A stretch of 32,514 bases of DNA from Saprospiraceae bacterium. Its GTDB lineage: Bacteria > Bacteroidota > Bacteroidia > Chitinophagales > Saprospiraceae. A model generated the notes under the pieces. That model did no database searches, was not told where the DNA came from, and saw only the letters and a program-made list of their open reading frames with translations. The stretch lies in contig JALHMA010000020.1 of assembly GCA_022844265.1 (NCBI GenBank), positions 1 to 32,514 on the forward strand, read 5' to 3'. The position numbers were made by a program, and so were the translations under genes. Shown in pieces: positions 10,201 to 17,872 of this stretch; position 1 is the first letter of the stretch, and each line of letters opens with the position of its first letter.

Positions 10201-11143
10201 GCACAATCGCATCGAGGTCGCCGTCGCCGTCAAAATCGGCAATACTTGTATAACCGTCCGTAAAGGGCGGCGGGGCAGAAACAACTACAGCGACAGTGCC
10301 GGTAATCAGATTTACAGACATCACCTGGTTGCCTGCCACAATTTCAAGTCCGTCGCAATCCGGGCAGAAACTATCCGGCAACACATCCATGGCCACGGGC
10401 GAGCAAAAAGAAAATCCGTTGCCGATGCGCGCAGGGTGTTCTCCGGCGGAAAGCGCAGGCCCGCCGGAAGCCAGCAAGGCACCCGTTTGCCCGTTAAAAA
10501 CCTGGTTGCCAATATTGATTTCAGCCCATCCGTCGTGGTCAAAATCGGCAATATTGGGCACTGCATAAGCATACCGGGTAAAATAGCCGACAATAGTTGG
10601 ACTGGTGTATTTCAGGGTGCCGTCGTGTTCGTAGCAGCGCAGGCGCAAGTCGTTGGCCACAATGATCAATTCACCAAAACCGTCGTGGTCGAGATCCGCG
10701 ATGGCCGGAGCGGTGCCCCCGGCAATGGTGGCGGGGCAGATGATTTCCACCTTTGTCGCGCCGGTTGCGCCGTCGATAATATAAATATTGTTGTTTTCAA
10801 CCCGATAAGTCACAATATCGGGAATGCCGTCATTGTCCATATCGCCGGCCACCAGGGTAGAATACGTACCTGTTTCTGCCTGCCCTGTCCACTGAATGCC
10901 CAGTGAAATCTGGCCGCAGGGCGGGATGTAATAACAGTCGGCATTGCAGGTCGTGTAATAAAAGTCGTCGCACTGGCCCGTACAGGTACAATCCTGGTCA
11001 TAGCAGTCGATCAGTCCGTCGCCGTCGTCGTCTATGCCATTGTTGCAATCTTCAACAGCCTGGGAATACGATAACAAGGGAAAAAGGAGCAAAAGAGAAA
11101 GTGTAAAAAGGAATGGCCGCAAATGGTACATTTTCAAAGTCAT
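7274..11143 (-). CDS. Secreted FG-GAP/SprB-repeat protein with gliding-type T9SS C-terminal domain
   Basis: A 1289-residue exported protein. A signal peptide (start ATG at 11143; an alternative ATG lies four codons later) ends near LLSYSQ. An aspartate-rich MopE-like calcium segment, NGIDDDGDGLIDC, follows. Next come about eight FG-GAP/VCBS-type blade motifs such as GDMDNDGIPDIV, ADFDGDGDLDAIV and ADLNGDGKLEL, typical of a beta-propeller. Then come immunoglobulin-like repeats, three tandem units ending in GCDST with paired cysteines, and two SprB-like repeats. The C-terminus, with VYDRWGNLVHE and GVYVWMMELELVDG, is a CHU_C / gliding-motility-associated domain, the type B signal for export by T9SS to the cell surface. 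It is probably an adhesin or surface filament protein (inference). A GTG-initiated extension to 11191 is rejected because it would bury the signal peptide. The stop codon lies in the TTATGAG palindrome. Confidence 0.93.
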   Translation of the reverse strand: MTLKMYHLRPFLFTLSLLLLFPLLSYSQAVEDCNNGIDDDGDGLIDCYDQDCTCTGQCDDFYYTTCNADCYYIPPCGQISLGIQWTGQAETGTYSTLVAGDMDNDGIPDIVTYRVENNNIYIIDGATGATKVEIICPATIAGGTAPAIADLDHDGFGELIIVANDLRLRCYEHDGTLKYTSPTIVGYFTRYAYAVPNIADFDHDGWAEINIGNQVFNGQTGALLASGGPALSAGEHPARIGNGFSFCSPVAMDVLPDSFCPDCDGLEIVAGNQVMSVNLITGTVAVVVSAPPPFTDGYTSIADFDGDGDLDAIVQGRRGSQNTVYCWDIQTPTILRQFPLLNNWFDGASRVNIADLNGDGKLELSFVGYPRLYALRNDFSIMWTRPTTDVSSITCSSVFDFCGDGSADVVYRGQTHLQIINGATGQVSWEDNCLSATHIENPLILDVDADGQTEIVIECGTNGSANTGTVVAYEAVGTPGIASRQVWNQHAYFNTNINDDLSVPRHQQNPHIIGDSLRMNTFLNQYFNPTFPSPDGVLTLQSVVCDRDSLVLTGTLCNIGDNQLPPQTPISAYRGNPQTSAAQWIGAVPIGLGLQPDSCRAFVFRIPRVANDSVFLILNDDHSMPAPFNLAQDFPVTSIGECGFLNNIAAFRYDYNPTPVQLGPDTAICANTTITLNAAGTDLVSWLWQDGSVASSFTALQIGQFNVTVTDICGNLQMDSVVVSIDSSTIVNIGPDQAICEGETISLSESGFDAYQWSPGIFVDCNTCPAVTVSPNGSLQIVLRAGFDNGCVNRDTMFLTVYDTFNIVIDTTVCFGRTVEWADSTIFPGQSQTFHFQSINGCDSTVQVRVYGTTVGTFNVQVDTSVCLGSTLPYGGFDLMPGEEKIFNLSAITGCDSTVLVRVMPLDTFSTSENQTICSGETLDIFGVPRNATGIYRMTFAAIQNGCDSTHTVNLTVLDPIILQIDATPTCVNEATGELALTVSGSAPPFAYAWDIPGAPTGSIVRNLVAGSYQLTVTDANDCTVSTTATVDAFPPILFDVAVDSVRCYGESNGLITIATSDTTLLFSLNEANYSPRLNYPNLPSDDYTVYAQDVYGCVDTLPVFVAQPPQRIIALPADTAILLGDSLTIEVQTSGFTPLRYAWNDTTYLSCNDCPNPVARPLSSYHYRLTVADENGCLASDDFLLTVQRIIQAYVPNIIHLNAEQDGNRRFTLNFGPAVQQINLLQVYDRWGNLVHEVRNAMPDDTSNAWEGTHDGKLALPGVYVWMMELELVDGTIEKMRGDVTLIR

Positions 11144-11473
11144 GGAAATGGGAGTCTGGTTTGTTCGGGCCGGTAAACGGCTGTACAGCACGTTTCTTGC
11201 ACGGGTCGAAACGATTAACGAATGGTTATGAAAACGAGACTACGGCGGGAAATTCGTTTAAAAATGGCAGGATTAACCAAGTTGTGGTTACACGCGCCGT
11301 TCATTAAACGAGGGACAAACTTCGATATTTTTCCGGGGCTTTTTTTAATGTTTGTCATAAAAATTTCATATTATCTTGAATCATTCCAGATAAGGATACA
11401 AAAGTTTCAAATCCTCGTGTACATTTGCCCCGTTTAGAATTTGTCTACATAAATATAAAAACACTTTTACTCG
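11144..11473. other. Divergent intergenic region
   Basis: 330 bp between the start of the minus-strand T9SS protein and the plus-strand DUF4856 gene. It is AT-rich toward the plus-strand gene and should hold promoters for both directions. I see no tandem repeat or long palindrome here, unlike the gene-end gaps of this window, and no credible coding sequence. Confidence 0.7.
11420..11427 (+). promoter_or_regulatory. Candidate -7 element of the DUF4856/iron locus
   Basis: TACATTTG is an exact match to the Bacteroidota -7 consensus TAnnTTTG. It would give a leader of about 40 nt before the ATG at 11474. No convincing -33 TTG was found at the usual spacing. Confidence 0.4.
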
Positions 11474-12595
11474 ATGAAATACATCAAATCTTCTCTTTTT
11501 CCCCTCTTTTTGATACTTATTCTTGCAACTTCCTGTAAAAAGGAAAAAGATCCGCTGAACATTCCCGCCCAGTATGACGGAGCAGCCTGGCAGGTGAATA
11601 CGACCCTGCAATACGGCGTTCGCGCTCAACTCGATGCGTTGGTTACGGAAATCAAGAAGGGCCGAACCACTGGCGTTACGCTGGATTACGCTATCCTTTC
11701 CCAACTTTACAATGCCGGAACGCCCAGCCTGAAATCCCTGACGACGAGTTATTACGACGGTCGCCTGGATGGCGCCGGCAACTGGTTCGACGAACTTGCA
11801 AAAGCCAGCGGAACGGTGTATACGCCAGGTGTTCCAACCGGCCAGGGCGGCGCTTTTGGCGGTTATTTGTTTGATGAAAACGGCCTGGAATTTGAACAGC
11901 TGGTTGAAAAAGGCCTGTTCGGCGCAGCCATGTACCACCACGCCGTTACATTGATGCAAGGAGACATTACCAGCGAAAAAGCCGATCAGATACTTGCCAT
12001 TTTCGGCGCGCATCCTGATTTTCCCAATACGCCGACCACTGCCAACACCGCGAATCCCGATAAATACTTAGCCAATTACGCCGCCCGCCGCGATAAAAAT
12101 GACGGAAAAGGTTTGTATTCGCAGATCAAAACGAACTTCATCACAGCGCAGGCTGCCATAAAAGCAGGCAGCGATTACAACACGGAGCGCGATGAAGCGT
12201 TGTCTGCATTGCGCCTGAACTGGGAAAAAGTAAACTTCGCTACCGTGATTAATTATTGCCACAGCGTTATTTCCAAAATGAGTGCCACCAACCCATCGGA
12301 TAGCGACAAATCAGCCTCCTTGCATGCCTACGGCGAATGTGTCGGTTTTGTACACGGCTGGCGCACGATCCCTCAAGCATACAGAACGATTACGGATACT
12401 GAAATTGACGAGGTTTTAACCTTGTTGAATGCGCCTTATAACGCAACACCGACGTCTTATAAGTTCATTACCGATCCATTGAATGAACTTCCCAAACTGA
12501 CGCAGGTTATTCAGAAACTGAAAACACGCTACCAGTTCAGCGATCAGGAAATTGAAGATTTTAAAAAGAACTGGGTGGCTGAACAGGGACGTTAG
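11474..12595 (+). CDS. DUF4856-like lipoprotein of an iron-type locus
   Basis: A 373-residue lipoprotein. The N-terminal hydrophobic stretch ends in the lipobox LATSC with the lipidated Cys at 21, followed by KKEKD. The mature part is mostly helical and starts with a segment (AQLDALVTEIKKGRTTGVTL) that matches my recollection of DUF4856 proteins, which are often encoded beside imelysins in Bacteroidota. The biochemical role is unknown; the context suggests surface or periplasmic metal or heme handling. It is the first gene of the locus, followed, after a 415-bp palindromic insertion, by an imelysin-like lipoprotein, an HTTM protein and a TonB receptor. The start is the ATG directly before the signal sequence. 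The TAG stop runs straight into the GTGTTTGG heptamer array. Confidence 0.85.
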   Translation: MKYIKSSLFPLFLILILATSCKKEKDPLNIPAQYDGAAWQVNTTLQYGVRAQLDALVTEIKKGRTTGVTLDYAILSQLYNAGTPSLKSLTTSYYDGRLDGAGNWFDELAKASGTVYTPGVPTGQGGAFGGYLFDENGLEFEQLVEKGLFGAAMYHHAVTLMQGDITSEKADQILAIFGAHPDFPNTPTTANTANPDKYLANYAARRDKNDGKGLYSQIKTNFITAQAAIKAGSDYNTERDEALSALRLNWEKVNFATVINYCHSVISKMSATNPSDSDKSASLHAYGECVGFVHGWRTIPQAYRTITDTEIDEVLTLLNAPYNATPTSYKFITDPLNELPKLTQVIQKLKTRYQFSDQEIEDFKKNWVAEQGR

Positions 12596-13010
12596 TGTTT
12601 GGTGTATGGTTTTTGGTGTTTGGGGGTGCTACGCTTTTGGCTTTTGCCCAGTAATTGAATTTTCTAAATAGAACTGCATTAACAGGGGTTAAAACCCCGT
12701 AACAAGATATCTGTACTCACTCCCGGCTGAAGCCGGGAGTTATTGAAATTGCGTTTTGGGTCAATCAAAAATTGAGCGGCTTTTATCAATAACCATCGGC
12801 TTCAGCCGGTGGTTAGTCAACAAATGCTTTAACAGGGGTTTTAACCCCATTTATAACGCCCGGGGTATGATGCAGTTTTATTTAGAAAATTCAATTACTG
12901 GGCAAAAACCAAAAGCGTAGCACTTCCAAACACCATACACCAAAAACGAAACCACCGCCAAACACGAAGCACCCCAAACACGAAACACCACACACCAAAC
13001 ACACGAAAAA
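12596..13010. repeat. Three-layer nested palindrome inside the iron-type locus
   Basis: Outer layer: GTGTTTG-type heptamers at about 12594-12628, and inverted heptamers (CAAACAC, CGAAACA and similar) at 12925-13004. Middle layer: a 33-bp inverted repeat with one mismatch, 12646-12678 against 12871-12903 (core AGTAATTGAATTTTCTAAAT). Inner layer: a REP-like module at 12684-12848. Layers 1 and 2 both read outward into the stop codon of the DUF4856 gene and the start codon of the imelysin gene. No coding potential is seen. The imelysin ATG at 13013 is 3 bp from the end of the repeat, so its leader is entirely repeat DNA. Confidence 0.95.
12684..12848 (+). repeat. REP-like module, copy 1
   Basis: Four small palindromes in order: GGGGTTAAAACCCC (12684-12697), CTCCCGGCT-GA-AGCCGGGAG (12720-12739), CCATCGGCT-TC-AGCCGGTGG (12793-12812) and GGGGTTTTAACCCC (12835-12848). 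The first 128 bp are about 88 percent identical, by hand count, to the reverse complement of 26953-27079. This layout resembles REP/BIME elements mobilised by REP-associated tyrosine transposases; no transposase is encoded in the window. Confidence 0.92.
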
Positions 13011-13012
13011 AA

Positions 13013-14113
13013 ATGCGTCCATTCCAATTGCTCTTGCCAGCCTTGTTGCTCCTGTTCGCTTCCTGCGATACCAATAAAAACGGCCCGACCGATACTTTTG
13101 ATCGCGGCGTCCTGCTGCAGAACTTTGCGGATAACCTGATCCGGCCCGCTTATAATGAGCTGCTTGACAAAGTATTGGTATTTGACGCGGCTGTATCGAT
13201 CTTTAATACAGCACCTACCCTTGAAAATCTGAATGCCATGCAGACTGCCTGGCAGGAGGCGTACTACCAGTGGCAGTTTGCCAATGCCTTTAATTTCGGC
13301 CCCGCCGGCGAAAATGGATTACAAAAAGGTCTGATCGAAGAAATCGGCACTTTTCCGGCCAGTACAACTAAAATAGAGGCCAGTCTGAGTTCGGGCCTCT
13401 GGAACACGTCCGATTTCAACCGGGATGCGCGTGGCTTCCCTGCGATCGAGTACCTGATTTTCGGGTCAGCCGCTACCAGTGAAGATATTGTCACTGCATT
13501 TTCAAACAATCCACACCACAAGGCTTACCTGACTGCACTTTCCGAAAACCTGTCGGAACGTGTCGAAACGATGGTAAATGCCTGGAATGGAGCCTATTAC
13601 ACGGAATTTATCGGTAACAAAGGAATAGATGCAGGCAGCAGTACTTCGCAATGCTACAACGAGTTCGTGCGCAGTTTTGAATCTGCTAAAAATTTCAAAC
13701 TGGGTTTGCCACTCGGTAAACGCCCGGGCCAGATACAAGCCGAACCACAATTGGTGGAAGCATACTACAGCGGCAAGTCGCTGGAATGCCTGCGCCTGCA
13801 CCTGACAGCCATTGAAAATATCTGGTACGGGCGCAGCAAAAGTGGCCAGGACGGCGTCGGTTTCCGGGAATACCTGGAAAAAGTGGAAGGCGGTCCGGCA
13901 CTGATTATCAGCACGGAAACCCAACTGGCAGCGCTTCACACAGCGCTGGCGGCTGTATCCGATACGCCTGCGTTGTCTGTTCAAATTACAAACGCCAACC
14001 CGCAGTTGGAAACCCTGTACACCGAATTCCAGAAAATGACGCGCTATTTCAAAAGCGACCTGTCTTCTTTGCTGGGCATTGCCATTACTTTCAGCAGCGG
14101 CGACGGCGATTAA
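13013..14113 (+). CDS. Imelysin-like (peptidase M75 family) lipoprotein
   Basis: A 366-residue lipoprotein with lipobox LLFASC and lipidated Cys at 18. The mature region is helical, with the imelysin hallmark stretch around AWQEAYYQWQ (about 79-88) and the motif RGFPAIEYLIFG at about 140-151. In classical imelysins and EfeO this motif is GxHxxE; here histidine is replaced by proline while the glutamate (146) is kept. I recall this in Bacteroidota members, so it may mark a subfamily rather than damage. Imelysins are linked to iron uptake and periplasmic metal binding; proteolysis is doubtful. An HTTM membrane protein begins 5 bp downstream and a TonB receptor follows, so the three form an operon. 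The ATG abuts a palindromic repeat with no visible ribosome site. Confidence 0.92.
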   Translation: MRPFQLLLPALLLLFASCDTNKNGPTDTFDRGVLLQNFADNLIRPAYNELLDKVLVFDAAVSIFNTAPTLENLNAMQTAWQEAYYQWQFANAFNFGPAGENGLQKGLIEEIGTFPASTTKIEASLSSGLWNTSDFNRDARGFPAIEYLIFGSAATSEDIVTAFSNNPHHKAYLTALSENLSERVETMVNAWNGAYYTEFIGNKGIDAGSSTSQCYNEFVRSFESAKNFKLGLPLGKRPGQIQAEPQLVEAYYSGKSLECLRLHLTAIENIWYGRSKSGQDGVGFREYLEKVEGGPALIISTETQLAALHTALAAVSDTPALSVQITNANPQLETLYTEFQKMTRYFKSDLSSLLGIAITFSSGDGD

Positions 14114-14118
14114 CAAGC

Positions 14119-15486
14119 ATGAAAAAAATACAAACACTGTTTTCACGCCAATGGCTCGACGAGCCTGTAGGTATTACTCCATTGGTAACGTTACGGGTTG
14201 TATTGGGCGTCATGCTCTTATTCAGCACCCTTCGGTTTATGGCGCTGGGCTGGGTAGCCGATCATTACATTTACCCCAAGTTTCAGTTTAAATATTACGG
14301 GTTTGAATGGGTTTCCACTTTGCCGCCGACCGGCATGTACGCTGTTCATATTTTGCTGGCAATCAGTTCTTTGTGCGTGATTTTAGGTTATCGTTACCGC
14401 ATTGCGGCAGTACTCCAGTTTTTACTTTTCACGTACACGGAACTCGTCGATCTTACCTATTACCTGAATCACTATTACTTTGTCAGTATTGCAACCGGGT
14501 TATTAATCCTGGTACCGGCAAACCGGGCTTTTTCGCTGGATGCCTGGCGAAAACCGGAGATCAGAAGTATACAAACGCCGCGTTGGAGCATCCTGATTTT
14601 TCAGGTACAATTAGGCATCGTCTACTTTTACGCAGGTATCTGGAAAATCAACTACGACTGGCTGATACTGGCTTTGCCGCTCAAAATCTGGATACCAGCC
14701 AACGACCAACTACCGCTGATCGGCCGGTTTTTTCAGGAAGCATGGCTGCCCTACCTGTTCAGTTGGTTTGGTATGTTGTACGATGTGACGATCGTTTTTT
14801 GGTTGTCCTGGCAACGCACACGGCTTTGGGCTTACGCAACAGTCGTTTTTTTCCACACGCTGACCGGGCTGATGTTTCAGATAGGGGTTTTCCCTTTGGT
14901 GATGATCGGCGCGACCCTGATCTTCTTTTCTGAAGAATGGCATACGCGCTTGTGGAACGGTCTGTGGAAAAGAATTCGCTCCTTTGGACTGGATGCACGG
15001 CCGCGTCCTGTTGAAAAAACGCCGGTTCAATCCCCTACCCATCGCCTTATCTTTGCCGCCCTTGCGCTGCATTTTACCTTTCAACTGCTGTTTCCGTGGC
15101 GTTATTTATGGTATCCCGGCAATATTTTCTGGACGGAAGAAGGATATCGCTTTTGCTGGCGCGTGATGCTGATGGAAAAAGCCGGCACAGCCACTTTTTT
15201 TGTGAAAGATGAAAAAACAGGACGGGAAGGTGAAGTGTTAAATGGTGAATTTTTAAATCCGCACCAGGAAAAACAAATGGCGATGCAGCCGGACATGATT
15301 CTCCAATACGCGCATTTTTTGAAAAAACACTACGAGCGCCAAGGTTTACAAAACCCTTCCGTACGGGCTGAAGTATATGTGACCCTGAATGCCCGACCCA
15401 GCAGGTTATTATTCGATCCGGCGCTTGACTTGAGTAAAATAGAAGACGGCTGGAAAACAAAAACATGGATATGGAGCGACAAGTAA
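14119..15486 (+). CDS. HTTM domain (vitamin K gamma-carboxylase-like) membrane protein
   Basis: A 455-residue polytopic protein. About eight hydrophobic segments occupy residues 20-300, and a soluble C-terminal tail of about 120 residues follows. The membrane part matches the HTTM fold, homologous to the membrane domain of vitamin K-dependent gamma-glutamyl carboxylase: it begins with a conserved basic segment (PLVTLRVVLG), has ELVDLTYYLNHYYF, and then FYAGIWKINYDWL with the lysine at the place often conserved. Bacterial HTTM proteins are largely uncharacterised. The imelysin - HTTM - TonB receptor order recurs in Bacteroidota as I recall, suggesting a step in metal acquisition or modification of the partner lipoprotein (inference). 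It starts 5 bp after the imelysin stop, and the TonB receptor ATG is 23 bp after its stop. Confidence 0.9.
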   Translation: MKKIQTLFSRQWLDEPVGITPLVTLRVVLGVMLLFSTLRFMALGWVADHYIYPKFQFKYYGFEWVSTLPPTGMYAVHILLAISSLCVILGYRYRIAAVLQFLLFTYTELVDLTYYLNHYYFVSIATGLLILVPANRAFSLDAWRKPEIRSIQTPRWSILIFQVQLGIVYFYAGIWKINYDWLILALPLKIWIPANDQLPLIGRFFQEAWLPYLFSWFGMLYDVTIVFWLSWQRTRLWAYATVVFFHTLTGLMFQIGVFPLVMIGATLIFFSEEWHTRLWNGLWKRIRSFGLDARPRPVEKTPVQSPTHRLIFAALALHFTFQLLFPWRYLWYPGNIFWTEEGYRFCWRVMLMEKAGTATFFVKDEKTGREGEVLNGEFLNPHQEKQMAMQPDMILQYAHFLKKHYERQGLQNPSVRAEVYVTLNARPSRLLFDPALDLSKIEDGWKTKTWIWSDK

Positions 15487-15509
15487 GAAGGCAAAAAACA
15501 ATCTATCAA

Positions 15510-17750
15510 ATGGCAAAAAGGCAAAGTTTAGCCTGTTTATCAGTTCTTTCGATCCTTGTGGTGGCAGGATCTGGGCAAAATTTGCCGGCCCAAACGGTAC
15601 AGGATACCCTGGCGCCACAGCAACTGCGTGAAATCACCGTGCAGGACAAAGCCAATAATTTTACCAATACGAACCTTCGGGGGGTGGAAAATTTCGGTAT
15701 TTATTCGGGTAAAAAAACGGAAGTAGTGTCACTGGCCAATCTGACCGCTAACGTTTCCACCAATAATCCGAGGCAGATTTATGGCAGGGTGACAGGCCTG
15801 AATATCTGGGAAAGCGACGGCGCCGGACTACAACTCGGCATCGGCGGGCGCGGACTCAGTCCCAACCGGACCGCCAATTTTAATACCCGCCAGAATGGTT
15901 ACGACATCAGTGCCGATGCACTGGGTTATCCCGAAAGTTATTACACGCCGCCTGCGGAAGCCCTGGATCGTATAGAAATCGTGCGCGGTGCAGCATCCCT
16001 GCAATACGGCACGCAGTTCGGAGGTTTGCTCAATTTTCGTTTCAAACGCGGGCCGCAGGACAAAAAAATTGAATTAACCAGCCGCCAAACGCTCGGTTCC
16101 TGGGGATTTTTCGGCTCCTTCAACAGCATCGGCGGCACTGTCGCTAAAGGGAAACTGAACTATTACGCTTATTTCCAGTACAAAACCGGCGACGGGTGGC
16201 GCCCCAACAGCCAGTTTGACTATCGCTGCGGCTATGCCTCTGTTGAATACAAACCGTCCCAACGACTTGCCCTGCAACTCGACCTGACCCGGATGGATTA
16301 TCTGGCAAAACAACCCGGTGGGCTGACGGATAAACTTTTTCAGGACGACGCCCGGCAATCGGTACGCAGCCGCAACTGGTTTCAGGTGGACTGGAACCTC
16401 GTGGCATTGTCAATGAATTACACTTTTTCAGAACGCACCCGCCTCAACATCCGCAACTTCGGGTTGATCGCCGAACGCCAGTCGGTAGGCAACCTGGAGC
16501 GTATCAACGTCGCAGATTTTGGCGGGAACAGAACCCTCATCGACGGGCAATTTCGCAATGCGGGACAGGAAGGGCGTTTGCTGCACCAGTACAACTGGCG
16601 GGGGCTACCGCAAACGTTGCTGTTGGGATACCGGCTTTATTACGGCCATTCAACAGCCCGGCAAGGCGATGCCAACAACAGCAGCGGGCCTGATTTTTAT
16701 TTCCTGCACCCCGACGAACTGGAAAACTCGGATTATGATTTTCCGAACCGGAATCAGGCGCTTTTTGCAGAACATGTCATCAATTTTTCGCCCAAATGGA
16801 GCCTTACGCCCGGACTTCGACTCGAACACATCAGCACGGAATCGGAAGGATATTACACCCGCCGTGTGCTGGATGCCGCCGGAAATGTCATCGTGCAGGA
16901 TAAAATAGAAGATTCACAATCGCGCAACCGCAGTTTTTTGATTGGGGGGCTGGGCGCCAGTTTCAAACCCCGGGCATCCCTGGAATGTTATGCCAATGTC
17001 TCACAAAACTACCGGGCCATCAATTTTACCGACCTGCGCATTGCCAATCCCAATTTTGTAGTCGACAGCAATATCCGCGACGAACGTGGATTTACAGCAG
17101 ATCTGGGTCTGCGCGGACAAAAAGCGGGCTTTTTCAGCTGGGAACTAACGGCTTTTTATGTGGCCTACAACGGTCGTATCGGTCAGGTGCTGCGGGCCGA
17201 CCAGCCGCCGCTGTACAATGACTACCGCTTTCGCAGCAATATTTCCGACGCCCGAAACATCGGCCTGGAAGCATTTGGAGAAGTGGACATCTTGCGCCTC
17301 TTCGGCCATCAACCAAGCGCTACCCGCTGGACCTGGTTTGTCAATGCAGCTTTCGTGGATGCGCGATATGTCGATACGGATGACGCTTCCGTACGCAATA
17401 AAAAGGTGGAAATGGCGCCGCCGCTGATGTTGAGAAGTGGTACTTCGCTGCAAAACGGCCCCTGGCGCGCTGCCTTTCAGGCGGGATATATCGCTGCGCA
17501 TTATTCGGACGCCACCAACGCCGAACGCACTTCCACAGCTGTGGAGGGTCGAATTCCAGCCTATCTGGTAGCGGATTTATCCCTGTCATACCAATGGCGC
17601 TTGCTACGCCTCGAAGGCAGTTGCAACAACCTGCTGGATGCGCGGTATTTTACCCGCCGGGCGGAGAGTTATCCGGGGCCGGGTATTATTCCTTCGGATG
17701 GAAGAGGGATTTATGTGACGCTGGGGGTTAGGATCGTGAGTAGTGAGTAG
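15510..17750 (+). CDS. TonB-dependent outer-membrane receptor, FecA-like
   Basis: A 746-residue receptor. The start is the ATG at 15510, which gives a normal signal peptide (MAKRQSLACLSVLSILVVAG, cleavage near LPAQ); an ATG at 15465 overlaps the HTTM gene and would prefix a charged extension. No carboxypeptidase-regulatory domain is present. The plug starts at about residue 35 with LREITVQDK (TonB-box region), followed by the NPRQIYGRVTGLNIWES and ALDRIEIVRGAASLQYGTQFGGLLNF plug motifs. A 22-strand barrel fills the rest. In its setting after DUF4856, imelysin and HTTM genes it probably imports a ferric complex or another metal chelate. The barrel would naturally end near YVTLGVRI; the last codons GTG AGT AGT GAG TAG are copies of the following GTGAGTA repeat, adding V-S-S-E where receptors usually end with an aromatic residue. 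Confidence 0.93.
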   Translation: MAKRQSLACLSVLSILVVAGSGQNLPAQTVQDTLAPQQLREITVQDKANNFTNTNLRGVENFGIYSGKKTEVVSLANLTANVSTNNPRQIYGRVTGLNIWESDGAGLQLGIGGRGLSPNRTANFNTRQNGYDISADALGYPESYYTPPAEALDRIEIVRGAASLQYGTQFGGLLNFRFKRGPQDKKIELTSRQTLGSWGFFGSFNSIGGTVAKGKLNYYAYFQYKTGDGWRPNSQFDYRCGYASVEYKPSQRLALQLDLTRMDYLAKQPGGLTDKLFQDDARQSVRSRNWFQVDWNLVALSMNYTFSERTRLNIRNFGLIAERQSVGNLERINVADFGGNRTLIDGQFRNAGQEGRLLHQYNWRGLPQTLLLGYRLYYGHSTARQGDANNSSGPDFYFLHPDELENSDYDFPNRNQALFAEHVINFSPKWSLTPGLRLEHISTESEGYYTRRVLDAAGNVIVQDKIEDSQSRNRSFLIGGLGASFKPRASLECYANVSQNYRAINFTDLRIANPNFVVDSNIRDERGFTADLGLRGQKAGFFSWELTAFYVAYNGRIGQVLRADQPPLYNDYRFRSNISDARNIGLEAFGEVDILRLFGHQPSATRWTWFVNAAFVDARYVDTDDASVRNKKVEMAPPLMLRSGTSLQNGPWRAAFQAGYIAAHYSDATNAERTSTAVEGRIPAYLVADLSLSYQWRLLRLEGSCNNLLDARYFTRRAESYPGPGIIPSDGRGIYVTLGVRIVSSE

Positions 17751-17872
17751 TGAATAGTGAATAGTGAGTGGCATCTCGTTAGAAGAGTATTGAGTTCTTT
17801 CTTCTAACGAGATGCCATTCACTATTCACTACTCACTATTCACTATTCACTATTCACTATTCACTACTCACC
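17736..17872. repeat. GTGARTA heptamer palindrome between convergent genes
   Basis: Five units (GTGAGTA, GTGAGTA, GTGAATA, GTGAATA, GTGAGTG) occupy 17736-17770. An inner 16-bp perfect stem, GGCATCTCGTTAGAAG (17770-17785) with its complement at 17801-17816, encloses a 15-nt loop. Eight inverted units (ATTCACT or ACTCACT) fill 17817-17872. Both flanking genes stop inside the arrays: TAG at 17748-17750 on the plus strand and TGA at 17868-17870 on the minus strand. In the direction of each incoming gene the array carries TAG or TGA in every frame. Confidence 0.97.

Noticed and set aside
11381-12013. 210-codon minus-strand ORF opposite the DUF4856 gene
   Set aside because: Antisense shadow of a lipoprotein gene with clear lipobox and codon pattern; no recognisable domain.
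13013-14113. Active M75 peptidase
   Set aside because: The motif histidine is proline here, and peptidase activity in this family is doubtful; only the fold and lipoprotein nature are supported.
17770-17816. Classical Rho-independent terminator
   Set aside because: The 16-bp stem is strong but no T-run follows it in either direction; a terminator role is possible but not shown by the usual signature.
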